NCBI RefSeq assembly: GCF_001548375.1
Contig: NZ_AP017295.1
Span: 2,886,501-2,950,500 of the forward strand
Source of the DNA: Nostoc sp. NIES-3756
GTDB taxonomy: Bacteria > Cyanobacteriota > Cyanobacteriia > Cyanobacteriales > Nostocaceae
Reading direction: 5' to 3'
Length of the DNA stretch: 64,000 nt
Shown here: positions 44,254 through 53,594 of the stretch, in pieces
Layout: each line of letters opens with the position of its first letter
Position numbering within the stretch: the first letter of the stretch is position 1
Notes under the pieces: generated by a model
The model's input: only the letters and a program-made list of their open reading frames with translations
The model's database searches: none
Told to the model about the DNA's origin: nothing
Made by a program: the position numbers and the translations under genes

Positions 44254-45624
44254 ATGAAGCGATTCAGATTTATCATTTCGTTATTTGTAATATTTATAGG
44301 CGTTTTGTGTTTTGCGCCAACGGCTTGGGCATTTTGTGGATTTTATGTAGCCAAGGCTGATAGTAAATTATACAACCAAGCATCTCAGGTGGTGATAGCG
44401 CGGGATGGCGATCGCACTGTCTTGACTATGGCTAATGACTTTAAAGGCGAAGTCAAAGATTTTGCTATGGTTGTACCTGTACCCACAGTTATACAGAAAG
44501 AGCAAGTGCGCGTTGCTCAACCGAAAATTATCGAGCGATTAGATGCTTTTAGCGCCCCACGCTTAGTAGAATATTTTGATTCTGATCCTTGCGCTCCCCA
44601 ATACAGAGATAGGCTATATGAAGCACTACCAGCACCAGCAGCCAGAATTAACGGAGCAACCAGAGGTGATAATGCAAACTTGGGCGTTACCATTGAGGCA
44701 AAATTTAATGTAGGTGAATACGAAATTCTCATTTTGAGTGCTAAAGAATCTGGTGGACTAGAAACTTGGCTAAATCGTAATGGCTACAAAATTCCTAGAG
44801 GAGCAAAACAGTTACTTCAGCCTTATGTCCGCTCTCGCATGAAGTTTTTTGTTGCTAAAGTTAACCTTGATAAATTTGAACAATCTGGCTATCAATTTTT
44901 GCGTCCGCTACAGATTTCTTATCAATCACCTAAATTCATACTACCCATTCGCTTGGGCATGATGAATGCCAACGCTGCCCAGGATTTAATAGTTTATATC
45001 CTTTCACCTCAAGGACAAGCAGAAATTACTAACTATCGCACAGTAAAGGTTCCTTCCGATACCAACATTCCTGTGTTTGTCAAAAATGAATTTAGTGATT
45101 TCTACAAATCTATGTTCCAAACTGCCTACCTTAAAGAAGACAGGAAAGTGGCTTTCTTGGAATATGCTTGGGATATGAGTAGTTGCGATCCTTGTTCAGC
45201 AGAACCTCTCAATCAAGAAGAACTCAAGCAGGCTGGTGTATTTTGGCTAGATAATAATGGCAACGATAACTTACCAGCACCTAATTTTCGTCGTCCGTTT
45301 CCTCGTAGTAGCGTGTTCATCAGTCGGCTACATATTCGCTACAGCCGCGACAAATTCCCAGAAGACCCAATGTTTCAAACAACCTCCAACCGCGAGTCTT
45401 TCCAAGGGAGATACATTTTGCAGCATCCGTTTACCGGGGATCTCAATTGCCAAGCTGGTAGAGAATACAAACGGTCTTTACCTAAGCGGTTTGAACAAGA
45501 AGCGCAAACCCTGGCAAAACTAACTAACTGGAATATCCAAGATATTCGGAAAAAAATGAAGTTGAGTTTAGGTGATCTCAATTATTCCTGGTGGGAAAAT
45601 TTCTTGGCTTGGCTAGGATTTTGA
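44254..45624 (+). CDS. DUF2330 domain protein, exported
   Basis: The 456-residue protein has a signal peptide (MKRFRFIISLFVIFIGVLC, cleavage near AWA-F) and begins its mature part with FCGFYVAKADSKLYNQASQVVIARDGDRTVLTMANDFKG, the DUF2330 hallmark. Six or more Cys occur, including SCDPC (about 311-315), which could form disulfides. No catalytic motif is known. It follows the RnfD/NqrB-like gene; the pairing suggests an envelope redox role, but this is inference. Confidence 0.85.
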   Translation: MKRFRFIISLFVIFIGVLCFAPTAWAFCGFYVAKADSKLYNQASQVVIARDGDRTVLTMANDFKGEVKDFAMVVPVPTVIQKEQVRVAQPKIIERLDAFSAPRLVEYFDSDPCAPQYRDRLYEALPAPAARINGATRGDNANLGVTIEAKFNVGEYEILILSAKESGGLETWLNRNGYKIPRGAKQLLQPYVRSRMKFFVAKVNLDKFEQSGYQFLRPLQISYQSPKFILPIRLGMMNANAAQDLIVYILSPQGQAEITNYRTVKVPSDTNIPVFVKNEFSDFYKSMFQTAYLKEDRKVAFLEYAWDMSSCDPCSAEPLNQEELKQAGVFWLDNNGNDNLPAPNFRRPFPRSSVFISRLHIRYSRDKFPEDPMFQTTSNRESFQGRYILQHPFTGDLNCQAGREYKRSLPKRFEQEAQTLAKLTNWNIQDIRKKMKLSLGDLNYSWWENFLAWLGF

Positions 45625-45650
45625 ATCCAAGGCTGAAGATAGTAGATAAT

Positions 45651-45692
45651 AAAGGCGATCGCTTGAGTAAGAGAAATGAGCGATCGCTTTTT
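45651..45692 (+). terminator. HIP1-based hairpin terminator
   Basis: Two HIP1-containing arms, GGCGATCGCT and AGCGATCGCTTTTT, pair over about 12 bases around a short loop and are followed by TTTTT. It lies 27 bases after the stop codon of the DUF2330 gene, so it is a good intrinsic terminator. Confidence 0.75.
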
Positions 45693-45767
45693 CATTTCCT
45701 CTAAAATAACTTAAGATTTCCTCACCCCTTCATTTACCATAAAATGGTATAAAAGACAAAATATATT

Positions 45768-46034
45768 ATGAATCCTTTACCACCAGAGCCAAACTCACAG
45801 GAATTAAAATCAGAAAGTATCAAAATGGTAATTATGCGCTTTAGTGCTGGTGCATTAACTGGAGCGTTAATTGCAGCCGTATATTGGAGTTATGCTGATT
45901 GGTTTGGAACTTCACAATCCTTAACTATAAACATAATCGGCAGTTTAACTCTGGCACTTGTTTGTGGGTTTTTCACCTATAAATGGGGATATAAGATGAT
46001 AGATATTTTGTTGAGTTCCCTACATTTAGATTGA
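45768..46034 (+). CDS. Small two-TM membrane protein of unknown function
   Basis: The 88-residue protein has a polar N-terminus (residues 1-20) and two hydrophobic segments (about 23-45, FSAGALTGALIAAVYWSYADWF, and 51-70, LTINIIGSLTLALVCGFFTYKWG). The ending (YKMIDILLSSLHLD) is polar. It resembles conserved small proteins found in many cyanobacteria, but no family is recognised. It stands alone after a terminator. Confidence 0.65.
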   Translation: MNPLPPEPNSQELKSESIKMVIMRFSAGALTGALIAAVYWSYADWFGTSQSLTINIIGSLTLALVCGFFTYKWGYKMIDILLSSLHLD

Positions 46035-46150
46035 GGTAAATAAAGCTTCCAATCTCTCTAACTTTTGCGTTTCTGTGCCTATGTGGTTAGCTATTACAAC
46101 ATTTTAATCTAGATAGCCCACTACTTAAGATTTACTTTATAAATAATCTC

Positions 46151-46247
46151 TAAAGTACTTTAGTGCTGACTACAAACCCATGAAAATAATTTGAACTCAT
46201 GACTAGCCTAATTGACATGAGGTAACAATACACGCTACATCATGAGT
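46151..46247 (+). promoter_or_regulatory. Palindromes upstream of sbtA
   Basis: A perfect 12-base palindrome TAAAGTACTTTA lies at 46151-46162. Further on, ACTCATGA (46195-46202) and TCATGAGT (46240-46247) form an 8-base inverted repeat, with a third CATGAG at 46216-46221 between them. These may be operator sites for a dimeric regulator of the bicarbonate transporter genes. No specific regulator can be named. Confidence 0.45.
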
Positions 46248-46316
46248 CAAACGTTACAATTTTGAAGATGAACAATTGCTTAAATACCGACTTCGTAAAT
46301 GTAGGGAGGGGTGGAG

Positions 46317-47285
46317 ATGGATGGTAGCTTGATTTTGTCCAACATCCTAAATCCGCCAGTCCTCTTTTTCTTCTTGGGGATGGTTGCTGTTTTTGTTAAG
46401 TCGGATTTAGAAATTCCCGCGCCTATACCTAAAGCTTTATCTCTATATTTGCTGTTTGCGATAGGCTTTAAGGGGGGTGTAGAACTAATCAAAAGTGGTG
46501 TAACTCAGGATGTGGTATTAACGCTTGCTGCCGCAATGCTGATGGCTTGTGCAGTGCCAATTTACACCTTTTTCATTTTAAAACTAAAACTAGATACTTA
46601 TGATGCGGCGGCGATCGCAGCTACCTATGGTTCCATCAGCGCCGTCACCTTCATCACTGCTAGCACATTTTTGGGTGAACTGGGCATTAGGTTCGATGGT
46701 TACATGGTAGCAGCCCTAGCCTTAATGGAATCCCCTGCCATCATCGTTGGTTTAATATTAGTCAATCTTTTTACAGTTGACGAAAAGCGCGAATTTGCCT
46801 GGAAAGATGTTTTGCAAGAAGCCTTTTTGAATAGTTCGGTCTTTTTGTTAGTTGGTAGCCTGATAATTGGCTTTTTAACAGGAGAACACGGTTGGCAAGT
46901 TTTAGAACCTTTCACCCAAGGATTATTTTATGGCGCTCTTACCTTCTTTCTTTTAGATATGGGACTAGTAGCCGCTAGAAGAATTAAAGACTTACAAAAA
47001 ACCGGATTTTTCCTCATTTTATTTGCCATACTAATTCCCATACTCAATGCAGGCATTGGTTTACTAATTGCCAAATTCATTGGTATGCCTCCAGGAGACA
47101 CTCTATTATTTGCCGTACTGTGTGCTAGTGCCTCTTATATTGCCGTCCCAGCCGCTATGCGGTTAACTGTTCCAGAAGCCAACCCCAGCCTGTATGTTTC
47201 CACCGCTCTAGCAGTAACATTTCCGTTCAATATTATTGTGGGCATTCCCTTATATCAGTACGGCATTAACCTATTTTGGAAGTAA
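46317..47285 (+). CDS. sbtA: Sodium-dependent bicarbonate transporter SbtA (short-loop form)
   Basis: The 322-residue membrane protein has about ten TM segments in two inverted halves, starting SNILNPPVLFFFLGM and containing GLFKGG-like GFKGGVELI and the ATYGSISAVTFITA helix of the SbtA fold. The second half ends with SYIAVPAAMRLTVPEANPSLYVSTALAVTFPFN, another family hallmark. It is shorter than the 374-residue Synechocystis protein because the cytoplasmic loop between the halves is only about a dozen residues (VDEKREFAWKD). ATG 46317 has GGGAGGGG at good distance. sbtB follows four bases after its stop codon, so the two are cotranslated. Role: high-affinity HCO3- uptake. Confidence 0.88.
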   Translation: MDGSLILSNILNPPVLFFFLGMVAVFVKSDLEIPAPIPKALSLYLLFAIGFKGGVELIKSGVTQDVVLTLAAAMLMACAVPIYTFFILKLKLDTYDAAAIAATYGSISAVTFITASTFLGELGIRFDGYMVAALALMESPAIIVGLILVNLFTVDEKREFAWKDVLQEAFLNSSVFLLVGSLIIGFLTGEHGWQVLEPFTQGLFYGALTFFLLDMGLVAARRIKDLQKTGFFLILFAILIPILNAGIGLLIAKFIGMPPGDTLLFAVLCASASYIAVPAAMRLTVPEANPSLYVSTALAVTFPFNIIVGIPLYQYGINLFWK

Positions 47286-47289
47286 TAAT

Positions 47290-47601
47290 ATGCACCTAGT
47301 TAAAAAGATAGAAATTATTGCCAATGCCTTTGAATTGAGCAAAATTTTAGCAGGTTTAGATAAATCAGGGGTACATGGTCACGCTGTCATCCGTAATGTT
47401 GAAGGTAAAGGATTACGCGGCACAACAGAAGATTTAGATACAATCATGGTTGATAATGTTTATATCATTGCCTTCTGTCAGCCGGAGTACATCAAACCAG
47501 TAGTGGAAAATATCAAACCACTACTAAATAAATTTGGCGGTACGTGTTACATTTCCGATGTGATGGAAATTCGCTCTGTCAAATGCGTTGCTTCTTTATA
47601 A
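47290..47601 (+). CDS. sbtB: PII-like regulator SbtB
   Basis: The 103-residue protein has the ferredoxin-like PII fold: KKIEIIANAFELSKILAGLDKSGVHGHAVIRNVEGKG (beta1-alpha1-beta2), a T-loop (GLRGTTEDLDTIMVDNVY), YIIAFCQPEYIKPVVENIKPLLNKFGGTCYISDVMEIR. ATG 47290 overlaps the sbtA end region with GGAAG as Shine-Dalgarno. SbtB binds adenyl nucleotides such as cAMP and AMP and controls SbtA. The C-terminal CGPEGC redox hairpin of the Synechocystis protein is not present; the protein ends MEIRSVKCVASL. It converges with nagA, one base apart. Confidence 0.88.
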   Translation: MHLVKKIEIIANAFELSKILAGLDKSGVHGHAVIRNVEGKGLRGTTEDLDTIMVDNVYIIAFCQPEYIKPVVENIKPLLNKFGGTCYISDVMEIRSVKCVASL

Positions 47602-47602
47602 A

Positions 47603-48748
47603 TTAAGATAACAACCGCCGCCAAGAAAGTTCTTTTGTATCCTGATCCCAATGCCAGCGTAATAAATTCGCAGCTTGACCTTGTACAATTCCTGGTAAAC
47701 CAATTGCCTTTCTTGGCGCATCCGTAGCTAGGGCGATCGCAGTTTCTACACCGCAAATTCCCCACTTTACCAAGTTCTCGACCCCTACCAATAACGGTAA
47801 AGTCGTTCCCGATAATGTACCGTCTGGTAGCCTTGCTGTACCCTGTTTTACTTCTATCTGCCGAGTATCCCAAGGATACACCCCATCAGGTAGCCCAAGG
47901 GGGGCGAGGGCATCACTAACTAGAAACAACCCTGGAGTAGCACGCGAAAGGATTTGTAACATAATAGGTGAAACGTGCTGCCCATCAGCAATAAATCCAC
48001 ACATAACATGAGGATGGGTAATTGCAGCCCCTAAAAGTCCTGGTTCACGGTGATGTAAAGGCGGCATAGCATTGAAGGCGTGAGTTACTATTGTTGCACC
48101 CAAGGCAAAAGCATCTTGGGCTTGGTTAGCTGTGGCCTGAGAATGTCCTAAACTAACGGTAATTCCTAAAGAACGTAAATAAGGGATGACTTCGCCAGTG
48201 GTATCCAACTCTGGCGCTAAAGTAATGACTTTGACAACATCGGCATAATCTCCCAAAACCCGTTTCACTTCATCTATTGTCAGAGGTAACAAATACTCAG
48301 CCGGGTGAGCGCCCCGCTTTTGATAGTTTAAGAATGGGCCTTCTAGATGTACCCCTAAGATTTGGGAACCAAGTTGAGCAGTCGAGATAAAATCAGCAAT
48401 GACAGCAAGCGATCGCTGAATATTTTCCACTGAAGTTGTCACCAGTGTAGGTAAAAATCCATCTACGCCTACATCCCATAAAAACTGGCATATTTTTCCT
48501 AATAAATGGGCATTCTCCGCCGCCAAATCAGGAAATGCCAAACCTAAAGCACCGTTAATTTGCAAATCAACGCCACCCAAAGAAACCCAATCCCCAGCCA
48601 CATCTACTATCTGTAAATCTGATGGCGGAACCCGTTTAAATACAGTTTCCATTGGCAAGATTTGTTCAATTACCCCCGCCTGATTCACCAAAAGCATCTG
48701 TAAACCTTGGTAGCCAGGAACTTTAGCGTTAATTATATCGATAGTCAT
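47603..48748 (-). CDS. nagA: N-acetylglucosamine-6-phosphate deacetylase
   Basis: The 381-residue protein is a metal-dependent amidohydrolase. Motifs are GGVDLQINGALG (about 58-69), GVHLEGPFLNYQKRGAHP with the metal-binding Glu (about 133-150), VSLGHSQAT with His, THAFNAMPPLHHREPG with His, and FLVSDALAP with the catalytic Asp. It deacetylates GlcNAc-6-P in amino-sugar and peptidoglycan recycling. It ends one base from sbtB on the opposite strand, and heptamer repeats lie before its start. Confidence 0.9.
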   Translation of the reverse strand: MTIDIINAKVPGYQGLQMLLVNQAGVIEQILPMETVFKRVPPSDLQIVDVAGDWVSLGGVDLQINGALGLAFPDLAAENAHLLGKICQFLWDVGVDGFLPTLVTTSVENIQRSLAVIADFISTAQLGSQILGVHLEGPFLNYQKRGAHPAEYLLPLTIDEVKRVLGDYADVVKVITLAPELDTTGEVIPYLRSLGITVSLGHSQATANQAQDAFALGATIVTHAFNAMPPLHHREPGLLGAAITHPHVMCGFIADGQHVSPIMLQILSRATPGLFLVSDALAPLGLPDGVYPWDTRQIEVKQGTARLPDGTLSGTTLPLLVGVENLVKWGICGVETAIALATDAPRKAIGLPGIVQGQAANLLRWHWDQDTKELSWRRLLS

Positions 48749-48840
48749 TAGTCATTAGTCCATAGTCAACAGTCAACAGTCCATAGTCATTAATTATTCT
48801 CCTCCGCTTCCCCCTCTCCCTCATCTCCCTCATCTCCCCA
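48746..48840. repeat. Heptamer repeats and CTCCCTCATCT tract
   Basis: Between the divergent nagA and purE genes, copies of CATTAGT, CATAGTC and CAACAGT are followed by a pyrimidine-rich run of CTCCCTCAT units. The latter is the reverse complement of the purine-rich repeat at 44060-44115. Confidence 0.75.
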
Positions 48841-48890
48841 CTTCCTATGAGATGCTATATGAGTGAAAAAAATTGAATTTTGAATTGATT

Positions 48891-49412
48891 ATGGCTCCTT
48901 TGGTTGGCATTATTATGGGTAGCGATTCGGATTTGCCCACGATGAAAGAGGCGATCGCAATTTGCGACGAGTTTGGTGTAGAAAATGAAGTGGCGATCGT
49001 TTCTGCCCATCGCACACCAGAACGAATGGTGGAATATGCCCAGCAGGCGCACCATCGGGGTATTAAGGTAATTATTGCTGGTGCTGGTGGTGCAGCCCAT
49101 CTCCCCGGTATGGTAGCATCTCTCACCCCCCTACCTGTGATTGGTGTCCCAGTGGCTACAAGGAACTTACAAGGCGTGGATTCTCTATACTCAATTGTAC
49201 AAATGCCTGCGGGTATACCAGTAGCTACGGTGGCGATCGGTAATGCTAAAAATGCTGGACTATTAGCAGTACAGATACTCGCTACCCAGCAGCCAGAATT
49301 ACTAACCAAAGTCCAACAATACCGTCAAAACTTGTCCGCATCAGTCATGACAAAGCAAGCGAAACTAGAACAGCTAGGCTATCAGCAGTATTTACAGCAG
49401 GAACTTTCTTGA
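48891..49412 (+). CDS. purE: N5-carboxyaminoimidazole ribonucleotide mutase PurE
   Basis: The 173-residue protein has the PurE class I signature: [16 protein letters not shown] (about 6-21), [10 protein letters not shown] (about 38-47) and [16 protein letters not shown] (about 65-80), with the catalytic His in SAHRTP. It catalyses the conversion of N5-CAIR to CAIR in purine synthesis. ATG 48891 is preferred over an upstream TTG at 48873. It stands alone; a repeat-rich gap follows. Confidence 0.93.
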   Translation: MAPLVGIIMGSDSDLPTMKEAIAICDEFGVENEVAIVSAHRTPERMVEYAQQAHHRGIKVIIAGAGGAAHLPGMVASLTPLPVIGVPVATRNLQGVDSLYSIVQMPAGIPVATVAIGNAKNAGLLAVQILATQQPELLTKVQQYRQNLSASVMTKQAKLEQLGYQQYLQQELS

Positions 49413-49441
49413 AATAGGGGAGATGAGGGAAGTCGGGAAGC

Positions 49442-49545
<104 letters not shown>

Positions 49546-50023
49546 TTATCAAAACTTAATAATTTCATAGCTAAGTAGAGATAATTATGGTGAATTGCTG
49601 ACTTGGCTTAGGATTGGAGTAGTTTATTTAACTTTTGATAAATGAAAAAATCCTACTCAAACCCAAAAATTGTATTTAAGAATACAGAATTAATGTTTGA
49701 GTAACTAGAAAATCAATCAAATTTATTTACAAACGAGTTCCATTTCAACTTGTAGAACAGGAGTTACTTGCATGATTCCTGCAATTTGTTTTGCTAATTG
49801 CAAATATTATAATTTGGGTTGATTTTGGTGAAAGATTAGGGAATTTTTGACAAAATCTTGTTGAAATTACCTTATCAAACTGATTGATTTGAAAAAGTCT
49901 GCTACTAACTATCTCTATGGTTATGAAAACAATAGTAGATAAGGTTTTTTATTGATTAAAGAGTTAATGAAGAATATGTAATTGTATGCCAATAAACATA
50001 TAATAATTTCTTCAGGGTTAAAG

Positions 50024-50037
50024 GTACAAATATTTAC
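50024..50037 (+). promoter_or_regulatory. NtcA-binding box upstream of amt
   Basis: GTACAAATATTTAC fits GTA-N8-TAC exactly. A TAN3T-type -10 box, TAAACT at 50057-50062, lies 19 bases further, close to the 20-24 bases typical of NtcA-activated promoters. The start of transcription would be near 50070, about 140 bases before the ATG. This predicts activation under nitrogen limitation. Confidence 0.7.
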
Positions 50038-50212
50038 AAAAGTACCTTTAATTTTCTAAACTTCTAATTGGATTAATTAAATCGCCAATGTGTGAACGAG
50101 TGGTTTCATAGAGGAACCATTGTAACTAATACGTATAAATTAAGGTATTAGTTTTTTTAACCACTTGAATATTTCCCTGTTTAAGCTAGTTGGAGGGTTA
50201 GTTTTCAGAACC

Positions 50213-51808
50213 ATGTACAAACGGAAATCAAGGGCAAAGAATAGGCGTGTTTCTACAAGGAACTATGCTCAGAATAGACAATCTAGCCCAACAAGCAAGA
50301 TATCTAATCTAGTTAAGCGGCTCTCTCCTAGTTGGCAAGCCTGCATACCTCTAGCTTGTTTAATTGTTATGGGTTGGAGCTATGTAGCAGTTGCTCAAGC
50401 CCCAGCACCAGCAGGGCCGACAACGGCAGAACTGAAAGTGGCTCTTGACACTCTTTGGGTGGCGATCGCTGCCTTTTTAGTATTCTTTATGAATGCTGGT
50501 TTTTGTATGTTGGAAACCGGCTTCTGTCGTCAGAAAAATGCTGTTAACGTTCTAGCAAAAAACCTGATTGTATTCGCCCTATCGACTGTAGCATTTTGGG
50601 CAATTGGTTTTGGCTTAATGTTCGGCGATGGTAATGACTTTATTGGTTGGAATGGATTTTTCCTATCTGGAGCAGATAACAGCCCTGCAATAGGAACCGC
50701 TTACCAAGGTGTATTTAGTTCGTTGAACTGGACAGGCGTACCTTTAGCTGCCAAGTTTTTATTTCAACTAGTGTTTGCTGGAACCGCAGCCACAATTGTT
50801 TCTGGTGCAGTCGCAGAAAGAATTAAGTTTGTAGACTTTCTAATTTTCAGCGTTTTACTTGTAGGTATTGCTTACCCCATTACCGGACACTGGATTTGGG
50901 GTGCTGGTTGGTTAGCTGACCTTGGGTTTTGGGATTTTGCTGGTTCCACAGTAATACACTCTGTAGGCGGTTGGGCAGCTTTGATGGGTGCAGCTTTCCT
51001 TGGCCCCCGTATTGGCAGATATCAAGATAAGCAAGTTGTGGCTTTACCCGGTCACAACATGAGTATTGCTACCTTGGGTTGCTTAATTCTTTGGTTGGGT
51101 TGGTTTGGTTTTAATCCTGGTTCTGTCATGGCTGCTGACCCCAATGCCATTACTCACATTGCCTTAACAACCAACATGGGTGCGGCAGTTGGCGGGATTG
51201 CTGCTACTGTTACAGCTTGGGTGTACTTAGGTAAACCAGACCTATCAATGATTATCAACGGCATTTTAGCTGGTTTGGTTGGTGTGACTGCATCCTGTGC
51301 TTATATCAGCGTTCCTAGTGCCGCAGTTATTGGCCTAATTGCCGGAATTTTAGTGGTTTTCGCTGTACCCTTTTTCGATAAACTCGGCATTGATGACCCA
51401 GTAGGTGCTACTTCAGTTCACCTAGTTTGTGGTATTTGGGGTACTTTAGCTGTTGGTCTATTTTCCGTCGGCCCTGGTGGTTATTCTTGGATGGTTGACG
51501 CAGCTGGTAACAAAGTCGGCCCGCATGGCTTATTTGTTGGCGGTGGTTTTAACTCATTAATTGCCCAAGTAATTGGTATTCTCTGCGTTGGAGGAATTAC
51601 TGTTCTTCTCAGCAGTGTATTTTGGCTAGCGCTGAAAGCTACTTTAGGTATTAGAGTTACCAGAGAAGAAGAATTGGAAGGATTGGATATTGGTGAACAC
51701 GGTATGGAAGCTTACAGTGGATTCCTCAAAGAAGCTAGTTCAGATGGGTTTACAGAGGGTAAACCATCTGGCGGCTACTCGAAAGGTGAAGATTTCTCAA
51801 CCACATAA
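50213..51808 (+). CDS. amt: Ammonium transporter (first copy)
   Basis: The 531-residue protein has a basic N-terminus of about 45 residues, a signal-like segment ([20 protein letters not shown]) and eleven TM segments of the Amt/Mep/Rh fold. The [22 protein letters not shown] motif, the pore histidines in [16 protein letters not shown] and [12 protein letters not shown], and the [10 protein letters not shown] segment are visible. It imports ammonium at low external levels. ATG 50213 is the first ATG; TTG 50165 is in frame but weaker. A second amt gene follows by 260 bases, after a terminator. Confidence 0.92.
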   Translation: MYKRKSRAKNRRVSTRNYAQNRQSSPTSKISNLVKRLSPSWQACIPLACLIVMGWSYVAVAQAPAPAGPTTAELKVALDTLWVAIAAFLVFFMNAGFCMLETGFCRQKNAVNVLAKNLIVFALSTVAFWAIGFGLMFGDGNDFIGWNGFFLSGADNSPAIGTAYQGVFSSLNWTGVPLAAKFLFQLVFAGTAATIVSGAVAERIKFVDFLIFSVLLVGIAYPITGHWIWGAGWLADLGFWDFAGSTVIHSVGGWAALMGAAFLGPRIGRYQDKQVVALPGHNMSIATLGCLILWLGWFGFNPGSVMAADPNAITHIALTTNMGAAVGGIAATVTAWVYLGKPDLSMIINGILAGLVGVTASCAYISVPSAAVIGLIAGILVVFAVPFFDKLGIDDPVGATSVHLVCGIWGTLAVGLFSVGPGGYSWMVDAAGNKVGPHGLFVGGGFNSLIAQVIGILCVGGITVLLSSVFWLALKATLGIRVTREEELEGLDIGEHGMEAYSGFLKEASSDGFTEGKPSGGYSKGEDFSTT

Positions 51809-51834
51809 TCAAGACTTGTAATTTATTGCATCAA

Positions 51835-51862
51835 CCTGGTTTCTTGGAAGCCAGGCTTTTTT
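51835..51862 (+). terminator. Intrinsic terminator after the first amt gene
   Basis: CCTGGTTTC and GAAGCCAGG form a nine-base stem with one G-T pair and a three-base loop, followed by C and six T. It lies 26 bases past the stop codon, which separates the two amt genes into two transcription units. Confidence 0.88.
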
Positions 51863-52020
51863 GTTATTAAGCTCTATAAACTAAGTATCACGTTTAGTAT
51901 CAACAACATAATAATTAACTAAAAGCACCTCCCTAAAGAATTATTTTTTGATTAAATTTCATGGAAGAATAAATCAGGGTAGCTTGTAAGACAAAAATCT
52001 TAAGTCAAAAGCATTGAAAT

Positions 52021-52034
52021 GTAACTAAGTATAC
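52021..52034 (+). promoter_or_regulatory. Second GTA-N8-TAC box, before the second amt gene
   Basis: GTAACTAAGTATAC fits the NtcA consensus exactly. It lies only 34 bases before the GTG start codon, so a class II promoter would start transcription almost at the codon. The site may work with a different geometry, may repress, or may be a chance match. Confidence 0.4.
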
Positions 52035-52068
52035 AAGGTTACTGGTCATCTGGGAGAACAAAATTAAC

Positions 52069-53484
52069 GTGTTGAAGAAAGTTTTGATCATTGGGGTTGC
52101 GACTTTACTACTTTTAGGGTGGCCACTGATGGGCTATGCTTTTGCCCAAACCCCCGCCACCACTCCGCCGCCTGCGGATACTGGGGATACAGCATTTATG
52201 TTGATCTCATCAGCGCTAGTTTTGCTGATGACACCGGGGTTAGCATTCTTTTACGGTGGATTTGTGCGATCGCGGAATATTCTCAATACATTGATGATGA
52301 GCTTTGTATTGATGGCGATTGTAGGTGTTACCTGGGTTTTATGGGGTTATAGTCTATCATTTGCGCCAGGGCTGCCATTTATTGGCGGCTTACAGTGGTT
52401 TGGCTTAAATGGTGTGGGGCTAGAAACCACGGGTTATCTCCAAGGTTCAGAACCAGCCAATGTAGTTTCTTATGCTGGCACAATTCCTCATCAGGCATTC
52501 ATGATCTATCAAGCCATGTTTGCCATTATCACCCCAGCCTTAATTTCCGGTGCGATCGCCGAACGGATGAGCTTCCGTGCCTATTCCCTATTTGTGTTGC
52601 TGTGGTCAACCTTTGTTTACACACCCCTAGCCCATATGGTTTGGGCAAAAGGTGGATTTTTAGGCTTGTACGGCGGCTTAGGAGCGCTCGATTTTGCCGG
52701 CGGTACAGTTGTTCACATTAGCTCCGGTGTATCAGCCCTTGTCGCTGCCATTGTCTTAGGCCCCCGCAAAACCTATCCAGACCGCCTCACCCCTCCCCAC
52801 AACGTCCCATTTATCTTGTTGGGTGCTGGCTTACTCTGGTTTGGCTGGTTTGGCTTTAATGCTGGTAGTGCCTTATCTGTGGCTAGTGGCACTTCCGGTA
52901 ACTTGATTACTAACCCAGCTACAACTGCCTTTGTTGCCACCAATACTTCAGCCGCAGCCGGAGCTTTAATGTGGCTGATTTTAGAAGGAGTTCTCAGAGG
53001 TAAACCCACTGCCGTAGGCGCAGCCACAGGGGCAGTTGCTGGTTTAGTAGGTATTACCCCAGCAGCAGGATTTGTCACCCCCCTAGCCGCAATTTTGATT
53101 GGTTTTATTACATCTGTCGTTTGCTTCTACGCCGTCAGTTTCAAACATAAGCTAAATGTAGACGATGCCTTAGATACCTATCCCGTACATGGTGTTGGTG
53201 GCACAGTCGGGGCAATTCTCACCGCCATCTTTGCCACCGTTGAAGTGAACTCAGGAGGTAAAAACGGGGTACTCAAGGGGAATTTTGCTGAACTCGGTGT
53301 AGAACTAGTTGCGATTGTGCTTGCTTACGTAATTGCAGCCGTTGGCACTTGGGTAATCCTCAAAATTATTGATGCCACCGTTGGCTTACGAGTCAAAGAA
53401 GAAGCCGAATACCAAGGACTAGACATCAACGAACACGGAGAAGAAGGATACAACTCCGAGTTTAGCGATCGCATTGTGCAGTAG
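52069..53484 (+). CDS. amt: Ammonium transporter (second copy)
   Basis: The 471-residue protein begins at GTG 52069 with a signal peptide (MLKKVLIIGVATLLLLGWPLMGYAFA-Q) and has the eleven-TM Amt fold. Features are GLAFFYGGFVRSRNILNTLMMSF, GAIAERMSFRAY, pore His in GTVVHISSGVSALVAA and in TYPVHGVGGTVGA, and the C-terminal VGLRVKEEAEYQGLDINEHGEEGY that PII/GlnK proteins contact. It is of the more usual Amt length compared with the first copy. Two to three clustered amt genes are known in Anabaena. Confidence 0.93.
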   Translation: MLKKVLIIGVATLLLLGWPLMGYAFAQTPATTPPPADTGDTAFMLISSALVLLMTPGLAFFYGGFVRSRNILNTLMMSFVLMAIVGVTWVLWGYSLSFAPGLPFIGGLQWFGLNGVGLETTGYLQGSEPANVVSYAGTIPHQAFMIYQAMFAIITPALISGAIAERMSFRAYSLFVLLWSTFVYTPLAHMVWAKGGFLGLYGGLGALDFAGGTVVHISSGVSALVAAIVLGPRKTYPDRLTPPHNVPFILLGAGLLWFGWFGFNAGSALSVASGTSGNLITNPATTAFVATNTSAAAGALMWLILEGVLRGKPTAVGAATGAVAGLVGITPAAGFVTPLAAILIGFITSVVCFYAVSFKHKLNVDDALDTYPVHGVGGTVGAILTAIFATVEVNSGGKNGVLKGNFAELGVELVAIVLAYVIAAVGTWVILKIIDATVGLRVKEEAEYQGLDINEHGEEGYNSEFSDRIVQ

Positions 53485-53570
53485 TCCATAGTCCATAGTC
53501 CAAACCTCTGTGGACTGTGGACTGTTAACTGTTGACTGTTGACTAATGACTAATGACTAATCCCGATTTA
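53485..53570. repeat. CATAGTC/TGACTGT heptamer block
   Basis: Tandem CATAGTC, TGGACTG, TGACTGT and TGACTAA heptamers fill the gap between the second amt gene and the SGNH hydrolase gene. They belong to the same repeat family as the arrays at 4552, 48746 and 49477. Confidence 0.8.
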
Positions 53571-53594
53571 AAATCTGAGTCAAATCATTGGTAG

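Noticed and set aside
48845..49309. A 154-codon minus-strand frame over purE
   Set aside because: PurE motifs are complete on the plus strand; this frame is its antisense shadow.
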